Shown here piece after piece: positions 18,901-28,064 of a DNA stretch of 64,000 bases. The translations under genes and the position numbers were made by a program. The notes under the pieces were generated by a model that was given only the letters and a program-made list of their open reading frames with translations, was not told the DNA's origin and did not search any database. Numbering within the stretch: position 1 is the stretch's first letter; each line of letters opens with the position of its first letter. Source of the DNA: Pseudanabaena biceps (lineage in GTDB: Bacteria > Cyanobacteriota > Cyanobacteriia > Pseudanabaenales > Pseudanabaenaceae); assembly GCA_013361095.1 (NCBI GenBank), contig JAATWA010000001.1:1413001-1477000 (forward strand), given 5' to 3'.

Positions 18901-19749
18901 ATGATTGCTTCCTCCTCCTTGTTTACATTAACTAGCCAAATCACCCCTGCTGAGCCATCTGACGCTCTCCTCGAAATTGCAGGACGTAAATTCCGATCGC
19001 GCTTAATGACTGGCTCAGGCAAGTATGCCAACTTTGAAATGATGCGTCAGGCGATCGCCGCCAGTGGTTGCGAAATCGTCACTGTGGCAGTGCGGCGCGT
19101 GCAGACTAATGCGGCGGGGCATGAAGGACTAGGTGAAGCGATCGATTGGACTAAATATTGGCTGTTGCCCAACACGGCTGGCTGTCAAACTGCCGAAGAA
19201 GCCGTGCGCGTGGCAAGGTTAGGACGTGAAATGGCAAAGATTTTGGGACAAGAAGATAATAACTTTGTCAAGCTAGAAGTCATTCCCGATCTCAAATATT
19301 TACTCCCCGATCCCCTCGGCACTTGCAAAGCTGCCGAACAATTAGTAAAAGAAGGCTTTGCCGTACTGCCCTATATCAACGCCGATCCCCGTCTAGCAAA
19401 AACTCTCGAAGAAATCGGTTGTGTCACCGTCATGCCTTTGGGATCGCCCATCGGCTCAGGGCAAGGACTGAATAACGCTGCAAATATTCGGATTATTATC
19501 GAAGAAGCTAAAGTGCCTGTGGTGGTTGACGCGGGGATTGGTGTGCCTAGTGAAGCCGCCGCCGCGATGGAGTTGGGTGCGGATGCTTTGTTGGTTAATA
19601 CCGCGATCGCCTGTGCCAATAATCCTGTGGCGATGGGACGGGCGATGGGCATGGCAACGGAGGCGGGTAGAGCCGCCTATTTATCGGGACGGATTCCGAT
19701 TAAAGTCTATGCCAGTGCCAGTTCTCCCCTGACGGGATTAGTTTCATAA
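18901..19749 (+). CDS. thiG: Thiazole synthase
   Basis: Forms the thiazole phosphate ring of thiamine from deoxyxylulose phosphate, dehydroglycine and ThiS thiocarboxylate. Seen: TIM-barrel protein of 282 residues with [13 protein letters not shown], the [15 protein letters not shown] segment, catalytic lysine in [16 protein letters not shown], and the C-terminal phosphate-binding [22 protein letters not shown] 20-residue N-terminal tail precedes the core. No ThiS or ThiO is fused or adjacent, and no TPP riboswitch motif was recognised in the 18639-18900 spacer. Confidence 0.96.
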   Translation: MIASSSLFTLTSQITPAEPSDALLEIAGRKFRSRLMTGSGKYANFEMMRQAIAASGCEIVTVAVRRVQTNAAGHEGLGEAIDWTKYWLLPNTAGCQTAEEAVRVARLGREMAKILGQEDNNFVKLEVIPDLKYLLPDPLGTCKAAEQLVKEGFAVLPYINADPRLAKTLEEIGCVTVMPLGSPIGSGQGLNNAANIRIIIEEAKVPVVVDAGIGVPSEAAAAMELGADALLVNTAIACANNPVAMGRAMGMATEAGRAAYLSGRIPIKVYASASSPLTGLVS

Positions 19750-19881
19750 CTAAATAATAAAGTGGCGCAAAGCGCCACTTTATTATTTAGTTATGCTTGC
19801 TGAGAAACATACATTGCGTAAGCAAAATAGAGTAAAAGGGGAGTAGGTTCTTGCTCAGCAAGAACCTACTCCCTTTTTACT
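19745..19881. terminator. Two palindromes after thiG
   Basis: 19745-19795: CATAACTAAATAATAAAGTG with perfect complement around AAA; it includes the thiG stop TAA and part of its last codon. 19831-19881: AGTAAAAGGGGAGTAGGTTC with perfect complement around a short loop, directly upstream of the nitroreductase gene. Confidence 0.75.
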
Positions 19882-19894
19882 GGATAAAATTAAA

Positions 19895-20494
19895 ATGGAA
19901 AATCCTGCAATTACCGACCATGAGATCAATCCCCTAATTGCTCAGCGTTGGAGTCCCCGTGCTTTTGACAGCAAACTAGTTGAGCCAGAAAAATTAGCAC
20001 AACTATTTGAAGCGGCTAGGTGGTCAGCCTCTTGTTTTAATGATCAACCTTGGGTATTCATCGTCGCCACCAAAGATGACACGGTAAATTATCAAAAAAT
20101 GCTGGATTGTCTAATTCCATTTAACGCATCATGGGCGCAACTTGCGCCAGTATTGGGACTAGTAGTTGCTCAAAAAAACTTCAAGCACAATGGTAAGCCT
20201 AATGCTTGGGGCGAATATGACGCTGGACAAGCGGCGGCAACTTTAGCATTGCAGGCGACCGCTTTGGGTTTAGTCACCCATCAAATGGGCGGTTTTGATG
20301 CTGAGAAGGCGATCGCTACTTTTAACATCCCTGAGACTGCAAAACCTGTTGCCGCGATCGCGCTCGGCTATACAGGTGAGACCAGTAATTTACCTAGTGA
20401 CTTACAAGAACGCGAAACTGCACCTCGCGCTCGGCAGCCATTATCTAGTTTTGTCTTTACTGGCGAATGGGGCAGCCCCTCAGCATTTTTGTAG
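19895..20494 (+). CDS. Nitroreductase-family FMN oxidoreductase
   Basis: 199-residue protein of the NfsB/FRP fold, an FMN enzyme reducing quinones or nitro compounds with NAD(P)H; the true substrate is unknown. Seen: QRWSPRAFDSKLV with the flavin-phosphate-binding Arg-Ser pattern, FEAARWSASCFNDQPWVFIVA, and C-terminal VAAIALGYTGE. It lies 145 bp downstream of thiG on the same strand but with two strong hairpins between, so it is probably a separate unit. Confidence 0.88.
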   Translation: MENPAITDHEINPLIAQRWSPRAFDSKLVEPEKLAQLFEAARWSASCFNDQPWVFIVATKDDTVNYQKMLDCLIPFNASWAQLAPVLGLVVAQKNFKHNGKPNAWGEYDAGQAAATLALQATALGLVTHQMGGFDAEKAIATFNIPETAKPVAAIALGYTGETSNLPSDLQERETAPRARQPLSSFVFTGEWGSPSAFL

Positions 20495-20511
20495 CTGTCG
20501 CTCTCCAATCT

Positions 20512-20617
20512 ATCAAAACCCAAACAGTGAGAGGCGGCGCTTCGCGCCGCCTCTCACTGTTTGGGTTTTGATCTGTAAAAGAAATAAAAAAGCGTTGCTA
20601 AGCAACGCTTTTTTTAT
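20512..20617. terminator. Two palindromes between convergent nitroreductase and ilvE genes
   Basis: 20512-20572: ATCAAAACCCAAACAGTGAG with full complement and core GGCGGCGC-TTC-GCGCCGCC. 20584-20617: ATAAAAAAGCGTTGC-TAA-GCAACGCTTTTTTAT, a shorter hairpin with T runs on both strands. Confidence 0.8.
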
Positions 20618-20639
20618 CGGCGCATCGCGCCTTTGTTGC

Positions 20640-21560
20640 TTAAGCTTTGGTAAGCCAATGTTGATAGTCAGGTAATAATCCTTGTACAGCTTTGCTATAT
20701 AGATCGCGCAGCTTTTTGGTGATTTCACCGACAGTGCCATCACCCACAGGGCGATGGTCAAAACTAGTGATCGGTGCTAGCTCAGTGGCAGTTCCCACAA
20801 AAAATGCTTCGTCACAAATATATAGCTCAGTGCGATCGATCGTCCGTGACGAGGTTGCAATCCCTAATTCCCTAGCCGCTAACTCAATAATAGAACTGCG
20901 GGTAATCCCCTCAAGAATATTGTCAGTAATCGAACTAGTAATTAACTTTCCATCTCTCACCAAAAATAGATTCATGGCACTGCCTTCAGCCACATGACCA
21001 TCGTTGGTTAAGACAACCACATCATCAAATCCACAGGCATAACCATCGGTTTTAGCAAGGGCTGTATTTACATAGGCACCATTCACCTTTGCCCTAGCAG
21101 GGATCGCGTTGTCATCTAAACGCCGCCAAGACGACACCCCCACTTTAATGCCGTTACTAGTATCAAGGTAGCCATCCATTGGCACACTAAACAAGCAAAA
21201 ATCATCGTGGGTGTGAGGTACTTTGAGAATCGGCCCAATCCGCAAATCAGATTTATAGATGATTGGGCGGATATAGGTTGCCGAGTTGCATTGATTTCGG
21301 CTCAATAACTCTTTGGTAATGTCAACCATAGTGGCAACATCTAGAGGATGCTGTAAGCCAATAATGCGGCAACTTTGAATTAGTCTTTGGTAATGCTCTT
21401 CTAGACGAAATGCTGCCATGCGATTTTCTTCTGGTAGCCAATACGCCTTTACCCCTTCAAATACCGCCGTACCATATAGAAATGCGTGGGTGCGGATACT
21501 AATTGTGGCATCTTCGAGAGGGACGAATGTTCCGCGTATATAGGCGTACTGTGAGGTCAT
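20640..21560 (-). CDS. ilvE: Branched-chain amino acid aminotransferase
   Basis: PLP enzyme of fold type IV that makes valine, leucine and isoleucine from their 2-oxo acids. 306 residues with FLYGTAVFEGVKAYW, the PLP lysine in ARAKVNGAYVNTALAK, and the cofactor-phosphate region EGSAMNLFLVRDGKLITSS (shown as EGSAMNLFLVRDG) and ILEGITR. Length and ATG start are normal. Confidence 0.95.
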   Translation of the reverse strand: MTSQYAYIRGTFVPLEDATISIRTHAFLYGTAVFEGVKAYWLPEENRMAAFRLEEHYQRLIQSCRIIGLQHPLDVATMVDITKELLSRNQCNSATYIRPIIYKSDLRIGPILKVPHTHDDFCLFSVPMDGYLDTSNGIKVGVSSWRRLDDNAIPARAKVNGAYVNTALAKTDGYACGFDDVVVLTNDGHVAEGSAMNLFLVRDGKLITSSITDNILEGITRSSIIELAARELGIATSSRTIDRTELYICDEAFFVGTATELAPITSFDHRPVGDGTVGEITKKLRDLYSKAVQGLLPDYQHWLTKA

Positions 21561-21602
21561 GGTTTAACACATCTTGATCATTTGTTTTCTTATCATAATA
21601 CT

Positions 21603-21707
21603 TACAGCAATTCCCGATCAAACGAACCACAAGAAGATTTTTGAAAGCGTTGCAAAGCAACGCTTTCAAAAATCTTCTTGGTTTGGGGTTGAGCGCAAAG
21701 CGCTGTA
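21603..21707 (+). repeat. 105-bp TTACAGC...GCTGTAA element, copy C
   Basis: Full copy: TTACAGCAATTCCCGATCAAACGAACC, hairpin with AAGAAGATTTTTGAAAGCG and its complement, TTGAGCGCAAAGCGCTGTA. Compared with copy A the inner arm reads GAT/ATC instead of ATT/AAT, and GCG/CGC instead of GTG/CAC; both arms changed together. Confidence 0.8.
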
Positions 21708-21836
21708 GGACAAAGTAAAGCCTCTAAGTTTCAAAGACTAATAGATACTGTGCAAAAGATACTGTGCAAAGCACAGCCTCTATTCTCTTCAGTAAGATAT
21801 AACGAAGACCAATGCAAGTCATGAGGACATAAATCT

Positions 21837-22820
21837 GTGAATACTGTTGACTACCTTCGCATCAGTTTGATTGATCGCTGCAATTTTCGTTGCACCTACT
21901 GTATGCCTGAAGGCTCAGAAGTCGATTATATTCTTGCTCAAGAAAGTCTCACTAATGCTGAACTAATTAACTTATTAAAAGAGGTATTTATTCCGCTTGG
22001 CTTTAAGAAATTTCGACTGACAGGTGGTGAGCCTCTGCTGCGGCGGGATTTGGTGAACTTGGTAGAGGCGATCGCGAATTTACAAGGTGTCGAAGATTTG
22101 TCAATGACGACTAATGGTTTTTTATTAAGTGATTTAGCCAAGCCTCTATATGAAGCAGGTTTACGGCGCATTAATATTAGTCTTGATTCCCTCGATCGCA
22201 ATGTGTTTCGGCAAATTACAGGACGTAATCTCTGGGAAAAAGTATGGGCGGGAATTTTGGCGGCGCATGAAGTGGGTTTCGATCCGCTCAAATTAAATGT
22301 GGTGGTGGTGCCAGATGTAAATGATCGCGAAATATTGGACTTAGCAGCCCTAAGTATCGATCGCAATTGGCATATTCGCTTTATAGAATTTATGCCCATC
22401 GGTAATGACAGTTTGTTTACCCATAAGGGTTGGGTGGATTCGGCAACCTTGCGCCAACAAATAGGCGATCGCTATGGTTTAGATGCTAGCAAATGTAAAG
22501 GTAACGGGCCAGCCGATGTATTTCAGATTCCCAATGCAAAGGGGACTTTGGGCTTTATTAGTCAAATGTCTGAGTGTTTTTGCGATCGCTGTAATCGAGT
22601 GCGCCTATCTGCTGACGGTTTATTGCGACCATGTTTGTTAAATGAGGCAGGACAAATTGATCTAAAAACAATGCTAAGGCAAGGTGAGGGTTTTGCTGAG
22701 TTACGCCAAGCCTTGCAAGAATTGCTAAATCTTAAAGAAGAAATTAATTTTAAAGAACGCGATCGGGGTACTGGTGAACAGAAAAGTTATTTTCGTACCA
22801 TGTCTCAAATTGGCGGCTAA
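21837..22820 (+). CDS. moaA: GTP 3',8-cyclase (molybdenum cofactor biosynthesis MoaA)
   Basis: Radical SAM enzyme that starts molybdopterin synthesis by converting GTP to 3',8-cH2GTP. Seen: N-terminal cluster motif CNFRCTYC near residue 15, [11 protein letters not shown], and a C-terminal second cluster with [21 protein letters not shown]. 327 residues from a GTG start, with no MoaA-specific C-terminal GG end beyond QIGG, which is present. No other moa gene adjoins. Confidence 0.95.
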   Translation: MNTVDYLRISLIDRCNFRCTYCMPEGSEVDYILAQESLTNAELINLLKEVFIPLGFKKFRLTGGEPLLRRDLVNLVEAIANLQGVEDLSMTTNGFLLSDLAKPLYEAGLRRINISLDSLDRNVFRQITGRNLWEKVWAGILAAHEVGFDPLKLNVVVVPDVNDREILDLAALSIDRNWHIRFIEFMPIGNDSLFTHKGWVDSATLRQQIGDRYGLDASKCKGNGPADVFQIPNAKGTLGFISQMSECFCDRCNRVRLSADGLLRPCLLNEAGQIDLKTMLRQGEGFAELRQALQELLNLKEEINFKERDRGTGEQKSYFRTMSQIGG

Positions 22821-22821
22821 T

Positions 22822-22900
22822 ACTAAAACTAAAAATGGTAGAGCCATTTTTAGTTTTGAAAACCCTTATTGTTATACCAATAAGGGTTCGTTACACGAAA
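22822..22900 (+). repeat. Composite repeat, copy 2
   Basis: AAAACTAAAAATGGTAGAGCCATTTTTAGTTTT, then AACCCTTATTG paired with AATAAGGGTT. The same two stems occur in reverse orientation at 3821-3924. Confidence 0.5.
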
Positions 22901-22909
22901 CCTTGTTAC

Positions 22910-22946
22910 AAAAAAAGAAAGCTCGCAATGCGAGCTTTCTTTTTTT
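22910..22946 (-). terminator. Intrinsic-terminator hairpin with T runs
   Basis: A run, GAAAGCTCGC-AAT-GCGAGCTTTC, T run. It could end moaA transcription (+) or a small minus-strand unit ending at 22945. Confidence 0.75.
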
Positions 22947-23107
22947 ATTTAGTTGTAGGATTACAAAATATCCCTTCGGCATCAGTAGCCACCATACCGT
23001 ATGTGTAGCGGATAGCTTTAGGTCTACCAATTTGCGCTTACTCCTTTCGGAAGTAATTGCCCTTTCGGGGATACTAGACCCACACGGGGGGGAATAGGAT
23101 GGGTCTA
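22945..23107 (-). other. Unassigned coding-like or structured RNA segment
   Basis: On the minus strand, 23083-23024 reads VGLVSPKGQLLPKGVSANW from a GTG. One base further on, 23037-22945 reads AQIGRPKAIRYTYGMVATDA then EGIFCNPTTK and stop, right at the terminator. Joined by a one-base shift they would make a protein of about 45 residues. The same segment can fold: TAGACCCA/TGGGTCTA (23075-23107), and two small GAAA-loop hairpins. I recognise neither a protein family nor a known RNA. Confidence 0.3.
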
Positions 23108-23169
23108 ATCTAAATATATAGCAACTCAAATATATTTGCAAGATCTTTTTGAAAAAAATCAGCAATTTT

Positions 23170-23281
23170 CATTATGAAAGCAATTTTGGGTTTTGCAGCG
23201 ACTTAGGCGCTGCAAAACCCAAATTGCTTTTTTGAAAGCCAGCCGTAGGCCGGCTTTCAAAAAAGCAATTTTTATAATGAG
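23170..23281. repeat. Two overlapping, mutually exclusive hairpins
   Basis: Hairpin 1 (23178-23230): AAGCAATTTTGGGTTTTGCAGCG with its complement. Hairpin 2 (23223-23269): AATTGCTTTTTTGAAAGCC with its complement. The bases AATTGCTT are shared, so both cannot form at once. CATTAT and ATAATG enclose the pair. Confidence 0.6.
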
Positions 23282-23286
23282 AATTG

Positions 23287-23337
23287 TTGAAAAAAAATAT
23301 AGAGACTGTGCTTTGCACCGTCTCTATATTTTTTCAA
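23287..23337 (-). terminator. Hairpin downstream of the sensor kinase unit
   Basis: TTGAAAAAAAATATAGAGAC pairs with GTCTCTATATTTTTTCAA around TGTGCTTTGCAC(C). T-rich arms fit a terminator for the minus-strand unit above it. Confidence 0.65.
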
Positions 23338-23375
23338 AACCAACAAATTTTGCGATGTGTTACCTTCAGTTGTCG

Positions 23376-23513
23376 CTATTCTACTTCCATAACTATTTCT
23401 TCTTCTAAGATTTCTGGCTTCCTACTGCGATGTGTAGGAACCACAATCGGGAAAGAGACTAGGATAAAACCAGTGACGGAATTTAGTATTGATTCTACGC
23501 AGGGGCTAACAGG
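23376..23513 (-). other. Short coding-like frame without a start codon
   Basis: The minus-strand frame reads PVSPCVESILNSVTGFILVS then FPIVVPTHRSRKPEILEEEI and VMEVE, stop. It has a hydrophobic stretch followed by a basic and then an acidic tail, like a small membrane protein, but there is no ATG, GTG or TTG before the membrane-like part. It follows the sensor-kinase gene on the same strand. It may be a decayed gene; family not recognised. Confidence 0.25.
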
Positions 23514-23522
23514 TTACTGGAA

Positions 23523-26462
23523 CTACTTATTGGGTATTGTGAAGAAAAACGTAGCACCTTGATTGACTGCGGCGTTAGCCCAAAGATTTCCGCCGTGGCG
23601 TTGGACAATCCGTTTCACGATCGCAAGTCCAATACCCGTACCCTCAAAATCGCGCTCAAGATGCATTCTTTGAAATACTCCAAACAACTTGTCAGCATAT
23701 TGCATATCAAATCCCACCCCATTATCGCGGACAAAATAAGTATTTTTGTTATCAATTACTTGACAGCCAATTTCAATCTGAGCGTTTTCAGCTTTACTTG
23801 TATATTTAATGCCATTGGATATCAGATTAATCCAAACTTGGGTTAACAGAGAAAGATCGGCTTCACAGTTAGGTAAGTCAGCAATTATAAACTCAATTTG
23901 CCGATCGCTTATTTCTGATTCAAAGCCGCATAAGACTTGCTTGATGAGGTCATCGACAACGATTGATTGCCGTGAGATTTCTTGGCGCTGCATCCGCGAC
24001 AAATTTAACAGATCGTCAATCAGTTCGCTCATGCGGCGGGCATTGTCACGCACAATGTTGAGATAGCGATCGCCTTCGGCATCTAAGCAATCGGCATAGT
24101 CCTCTTGTAATATCTTGGAAAATCCATGAATTGCACGTAATGGAGCACGCAAGTCATGGGAAACAGAATAGGAAAAAGATTCTAGATCTTTGTTGGCTAA
24201 TTCTAGATCAGCGGTGCGCTGGGCTACACGGTTTTCGAGTTGTTCATTGAGATTTTGTAAGGATTGTTCATTTTTGCGGAGGTTAATAACAAGCTCACTT
24301 TGAAATATAGCAATACTCAATTGATTAGCTAATTGTAATAAAAACTCGATTTCAAATAGTAGCCACTGACGTGGGCGATCGCATTGATGCACAACTAACA
24401 ATCCCCAAAGTTGATCGACTTGTAAGATTGGCACAACAATATTTGCTTTGACATCAAATTGTTTAAGAAAGGTAATATAACAATGTTTAAGATCTGAATT
24501 ATCGATATCATTAACTACACTAATACGTCCTTGAATATAATCATTTATGCAAGCAGGAAAACAAGGATCAAATATTTGAGAACCTATTAAAGCTGGATAT
24601 GATAAAACGCCAGATTCCTCTACAACTTTTCCCGTTAGATCGAGATTAATTTGGTAAATAAATGCGCGATCAGTTTGGAGGATTTTATGGATTTCGATAA
24701 CTGCTCTATTCAGAATTTCTCTCAATTCAATGGATTGACGAATTTTTAGGGTGACTTCCGCAAAAATTTCTATACGTTTATTTTGTTCACTCAAGGCTTG
24801 AGTCCGTTCTTGTACACGCAACTCTAAAAGTTCATTTGCTTGATTAATTTCTCGAAATTTCTGCTGCAAACTAGAAGACATAGCTCGGAAATTCTTGATT
24901 AATAAGACTAACTCCGTCACTGAGCTACGTAGCCAATTGACTGGCTCTTGATCTAGAAGTTTATTTGGTAAGTCGGTGGTGATTGCTGCTAACTGAAGTA
25001 GAGGTTTAGTTAGTTGACGACTAACTAGGGTTGCCAAAATTAGCGCTAATCCTGACACTAATATCAATATCGCCATGTTGCGAGTATGAATACGTTCAAT
25101 TTGCTGGACATAAGGAGTAGCAGCGATCTGGACAACCATTGTCCAAGGAAAATTTGCATTTAATTTAAACTCTTTAACAAACTGAGATTTTTGCCACTGT
25201 ACCATCACTAGATAGCTAATTTTGACGGGGAGCAAGTGATAAGATTGAGTATCAATTTGAGTAATTTTTCCATCCTTACGCCAATTAAATTTTCTAGTAC
25301 CAATTAATTCTGACTTGGTACTAGAAGCGACAGTTTGCTGTTGATCGAGTAATAGTATTCCTAAATTTTCTTCATTGAGATTTGTCTGAAATAAACTTGT
25401 GATTTTACTTAAATCAATTTCACTTAAAATAGCACCTACAAGTTTGCCATCAAGTTGAATCGGTATACTTAATAATGCGATCGGAAAGTTAGATTTATTT
25501 GGTTGAAGGATTACGGGCGAGAGAATGAATTGAGGCGATCGCTTAAGCTGCTCGAAATAATCATTTTGATTAAAAATACTTTCAACTATCGTATTATCAC
25601 TATTAAAATTGAAAATATTAGCTCCTGTCTCATCTAATATGTAGATATTTTTGAAATCAGGAAAGTTGAGTCGCATAAATGAAACTCTTTGCCGAATTAA
25701 ATTGTCCTGTATCGGTTTAGTTGATGCTAATTCAGCAAGTCCACTTAACGCCACTAATCGCCTTTCATACCAACCTTGTACTTCGACAGTTAAATAACGT
25801 GATGCATCATTTAGATCTAAGCGAACCGTATTTTTGATGTCATCAATAACTTGATTACTGGCAAGAACAATTAATAAAAGCGTAGGGACTGAAACGAATA
25901 AAACTAATAAATTAAAAAGAGTTTGCTGTAATGATAATGTGCTAATGGCAGGAGGACGTTTTAGCCAATCATGAATTGGCAAATGTGTAAGCATTAAACT
26001 TGCCATGAGTGCATTAAAAATGCCATTGACAGGTTGCTTCATTAAAATAATCAAAACTTGAGTTTGATCAATGCCGAGAATAACCCCATAGAATAACCAT
26101 ATCAATGGCATTCCAATTAATAGCCAAAAAAGACCATCTAGCAGAACAATATTATCTTGCTGGCGACGATGAAATAGCCATCCCACAAATAATGCTTCGA
26201 TAGTAAAAGTTATGGTGGTATAGGGATGATGCCAGATTACATAGGTGCAATATCCTGCAATAAATCCTGCGAAGGTTCCCCATCTAACGCCATAGAGACA
26301 AACCACAATCCAAACAGCGATCGAGCCAAATATAAAATCAATATCAAAAAATAAAGTCCAACGACAATAGTTGCCAACAAATCCAGCAATAATTAAGAGA
26401 ATTAAGGCGATCGCTTGGCGATTAAACATTAGTGTTGAGCTTAGACTTTTGATAAAGTTCAT
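23523..26462 (-). CDS. Membrane sensor histidine kinase with GAF domain carrying a DPCF motif
   Basis: Order seen in 979 residues: about six N-terminal membrane helices (MASE1-like, residues 15-200), an extracytoplasmic Cache-like region (about 210-450), another membrane helix, a HAMP-like linker, coiled coil, a GAF domain (about 585-740), coiled coil, HisKA with His769 in SVSHDLRAPLRAI and an HATPase ending GTGIGLAIVKRIVQRHGG. The GAF has DPCF at 632-635 and, in the canonical bilin position, Cys661 followed by Tyr (LKHCYITFLKQF), then VKANIVVPIL and LWGLLVVHQC. This pattern is that of cyanobacteriochrome-type GAFs, so light sensing is possible but unproven. No receiver domain or partner regulator is adjacent. 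Confidence 0.88.
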   Translation of the reverse strand: MNFIKSLSSTLMFNRQAIALILLIIAGFVGNYCRWTLFFDIDFIFGSIAVWIVVCLYGVRWGTFAGFIAGYCTYVIWHHPYTTITFTIEALFVGWLFHRRQQDNIVLLDGLFWLLIGMPLIWLFYGVILGIDQTQVLIILMKQPVNGIFNALMASLMLTHLPIHDWLKRPPAISTLSLQQTLFNLLVLFVSVPTLLLIVLASNQVIDDIKNTVRLDLNDASRYLTVEVQGWYERRLVALSGLAELASTKPIQDNLIRQRVSFMRLNFPDFKNIYILDETGANIFNFNSDNTIVESIFNQNDYFEQLKRSPQFILSPVILQPNKSNFPIALLSIPIQLDGKLVGAILSEIDLSKITSLFQTNLNEENLGILLLDQQQTVASSTKSELIGTRKFNWRKDGKITQIDTQSYHLLPVKISYLVMVQWQKSQFVKEFKLNANFPWTMVVQIAATPYVQQIERIHTRNMAILILVSGLALILATLVSRQLTKPLLQLAAITTDLPNKLLDQEPVNWLRSSVTELVLLIKNFRAMSSSLQQKFREINQANELLELRVQERTQALSEQNKRIEIFAEVTLKIRQSIELREILNRAVIEIHKILQTDRAFIYQINLDLTGKVVEESGVLSYPALIGSQIFDPCFPACINDYIQGRISVVNDIDNSDLKHCYITFLKQFDVKANIVVPILQVDQLWGLLVVHQCDRPRQWLLFEIEFLLQLANQLSIAIFQSELVINLRKNEQSLQNLNEQLENRVAQRTADLELANKDLESFSYSVSHDLRAPLRAIHGFSKILQEDYADCLDAEGDRYLNIVRDNARRMSELIDDLLNLSRMQRQEISRQSIVVDDLIKQVLCGFESEISDRQIEFIIADLPNCEADLSLLTQVWINLISNGIKYTSKAENAQIEIGCQVIDNKNTYFVRDNGVGFDMQYADKLFGVFQRMHLERDFEGTGIGLAIVKRIVQRHGGNLWANAAVNQGATFFFTIPNK

Positions 26463-26487
26463 CGTTGTTACAACATCATCAATTTAT

Positions 26488-27987
26488 TTAGCCTAGACAG
26501 CGTAACGACTCCAACATTCCTTTAGCTTTGTTTAGAGTTTCTTGATATTCCTTTTCAGGATCAGAGTCAGCAACTACACCTGCGCCAGCTTGCACGCTAG
26601 CTGTCCCGTCCTTAGTTACCATTGTCCGAATCGTGATCGCCGTATTTAGCTGACCCTCAAAATCATAATAACCATAGGCTCCTGCATAGGTACCTCGCCG
26701 ATCGCCTTCTAAGTTATAAATGATATCCATCGCTCGAATTTTGGGCGCACCACTGACAGTTCCCGCAGGGAAACAAGCTTGCAGTAAATCCCAAGCATTC
26801 TTTTCAGCACGAATTTCGCCAACAACATTACTGACAATGTGCATCACATGGGAATACAGCTCAATCGACATTAGTTCATCTACTTTGACAGTGCCGCTTT
26901 TACAGACCCGCCCCAGATCATTGCGCCCTAAGTCCACGAGCATGACGTGTTCCGCAACTTCTTTAGGATCAGCTAATAAGTCTTGCGCTAAAACGGCATC
27001 TTCAGCAGGGGTTGCGCCTCTCGGTCTTGTACCAGCGATCGGGCGTAAAACCGTGCGAGAGACTCCATCAATCACTTCAGCTTTGACCATGATTTCAGGA
27101 CTAGAGCCGATTAACTGCCAGTCTTTGAAGTTAAAAAATGCCATGTAGGGCGAAGGATTAACCACTCGCAGCGATCGATATAGGCTAAAAGGTTCGCCTT
27201 TAAACTCTGTGGTTAACCTTTGCGAAAGCACGACTTGAAAAACATCTCCAGCCTTGATATGTTCTTTACCTTGCTCGACTGCTTGACAAAATTTCTCGCG
27301 GGTAACGTTGCTGGTATAGCTGACAGGAGGCTGTAGGCGGGGATTTGTCCAAGTAATTGCAGTTTTTTGACGATCAAGGGGCGATCGCAGTTTGTCTACT
27401 AGTACATTCAGGCGATCGCTTGCAGATTTATACGCTTTCTCTGGACTTTCACCATTACTCAAGTCAGCATAGGCGATCGCCCAAATTTTGCGCTTGACCT
27501 GATCAAACACCAATAGACTATCCACCTGCATCCACACGCCATCGGGTACATCCCCATCTTTACAAGGATAAACAGGTACTTTCGGCTCAATCCAATTAAT
27601 TAACTCATAGCCCCAATAACCAAATAGCCCACCCAAGCTGGGCGGTAGCTGTGGCAAATGCACAGGATGAATCGGGGCAAGGCAATCTTTTAAATGCTCA
27701 AAGGGATTGCCAATAAATTCTTGGACATGACCATCTCGAAAAGTCTGGGTAGTGCGATCGCCTCTTGCTTCTAGTACCCACAACGGATCGCAGCCCAATA
27801 AGCTATAGCGCCCCAATCTTTCGCCACCTTCAACTGACTCCAACAAAAAGCTATAGGGTTGTCCTTGGCATACGCGATACCAAGCTGATACAGGGGTATC
27901 TAGATCGGCGACTAGTTCCATGTATACAGGCACAAAGTTGCCCTTGTCAGCAAGCTTAATAAAGTCAGAATACTCAGGGAAAATCAT
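26488..27987 (-). CDS. trpE: Anthranilate synthase component I
   Basis: Chorismate to anthranilate, first step of tryptophan synthesis. About 500 residues. Seen: N-terminal tryptophan-binding motif SFLLESVEGGERLGRYS (LLES is the feedback site), GGLFGYWGYEL, and catalytic blocks RPIAGTRPRGAT, HVMLVDLGRNDLGRV, CFPAGTVSGAPKIRAM and IQAGAGVV-like VQAGAGVVADSDP. The ATG at 27987 (MIFPEYSDFIKLA) matches the family start; an ATG at 28050 would add 21 residues. The glutamine amidotransferase partner TrpG is not adjacent. It lies 26 bp upstream-side of the sensor kinase start on the same strand. Confidence 0.94.
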   Translation of the reverse strand: MIFPEYSDFIKLADKGNFVPVYMELVADLDTPVSAWYRVCQGQPYSFLLESVEGGERLGRYSLLGCDPLWVLEARGDRTTQTFRDGHVQEFIGNPFEHLKDCLAPIHPVHLPQLPPSLGGLFGYWGYELINWIEPKVPVYPCKDGDVPDGVWMQVDSLLVFDQVKRKIWAIAYADLSNGESPEKAYKSASDRLNVLVDKLRSPLDRQKTAITWTNPRLQPPVSYTSNVTREKFCQAVEQGKEHIKAGDVFQVVLSQRLTTEFKGEPFSLYRSLRVVNPSPYMAFFNFKDWQLIGSSPEIMVKAEVIDGVSRTVLRPIAGTRPRGATPAEDAVLAQDLLADPKEVAEHVMLVDLGRNDLGRVCKSGTVKVDELMSIELYSHVMHIVSNVVGEIRAEKNAWDLLQACFPAGTVSGAPKIRAMDIIYNLEGDRRGTYAGAYGYYDFEGQLNTAITIRTMVTKDGTASVQAGAGVVADSDPEKEYQETLNKAKGMLESLRCLG

Positions 27988-28064
27988 GCGATCGGGGTTT
28001 CTAAATAAATTGCTACTATTCAATTTAGATTTTATCGCGGTTTTCATCAATGCTTAACAAAAAG

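Noticed and set aside
22945..23107. Glutamine (glnA/downstream-peptide) riboswitch
   Set aside because: A small frame follows a structured segment, but the CGTTC/GAACG closing stem and the GGACGGAAGTAGG core are absent.
22872..23165. 97-codon minus-strand ORF
   Set aside because: It reads through the terminator hairpin at 22910-22946 and its composition is unlike a protein; the coding-like signal is in the other two frames.
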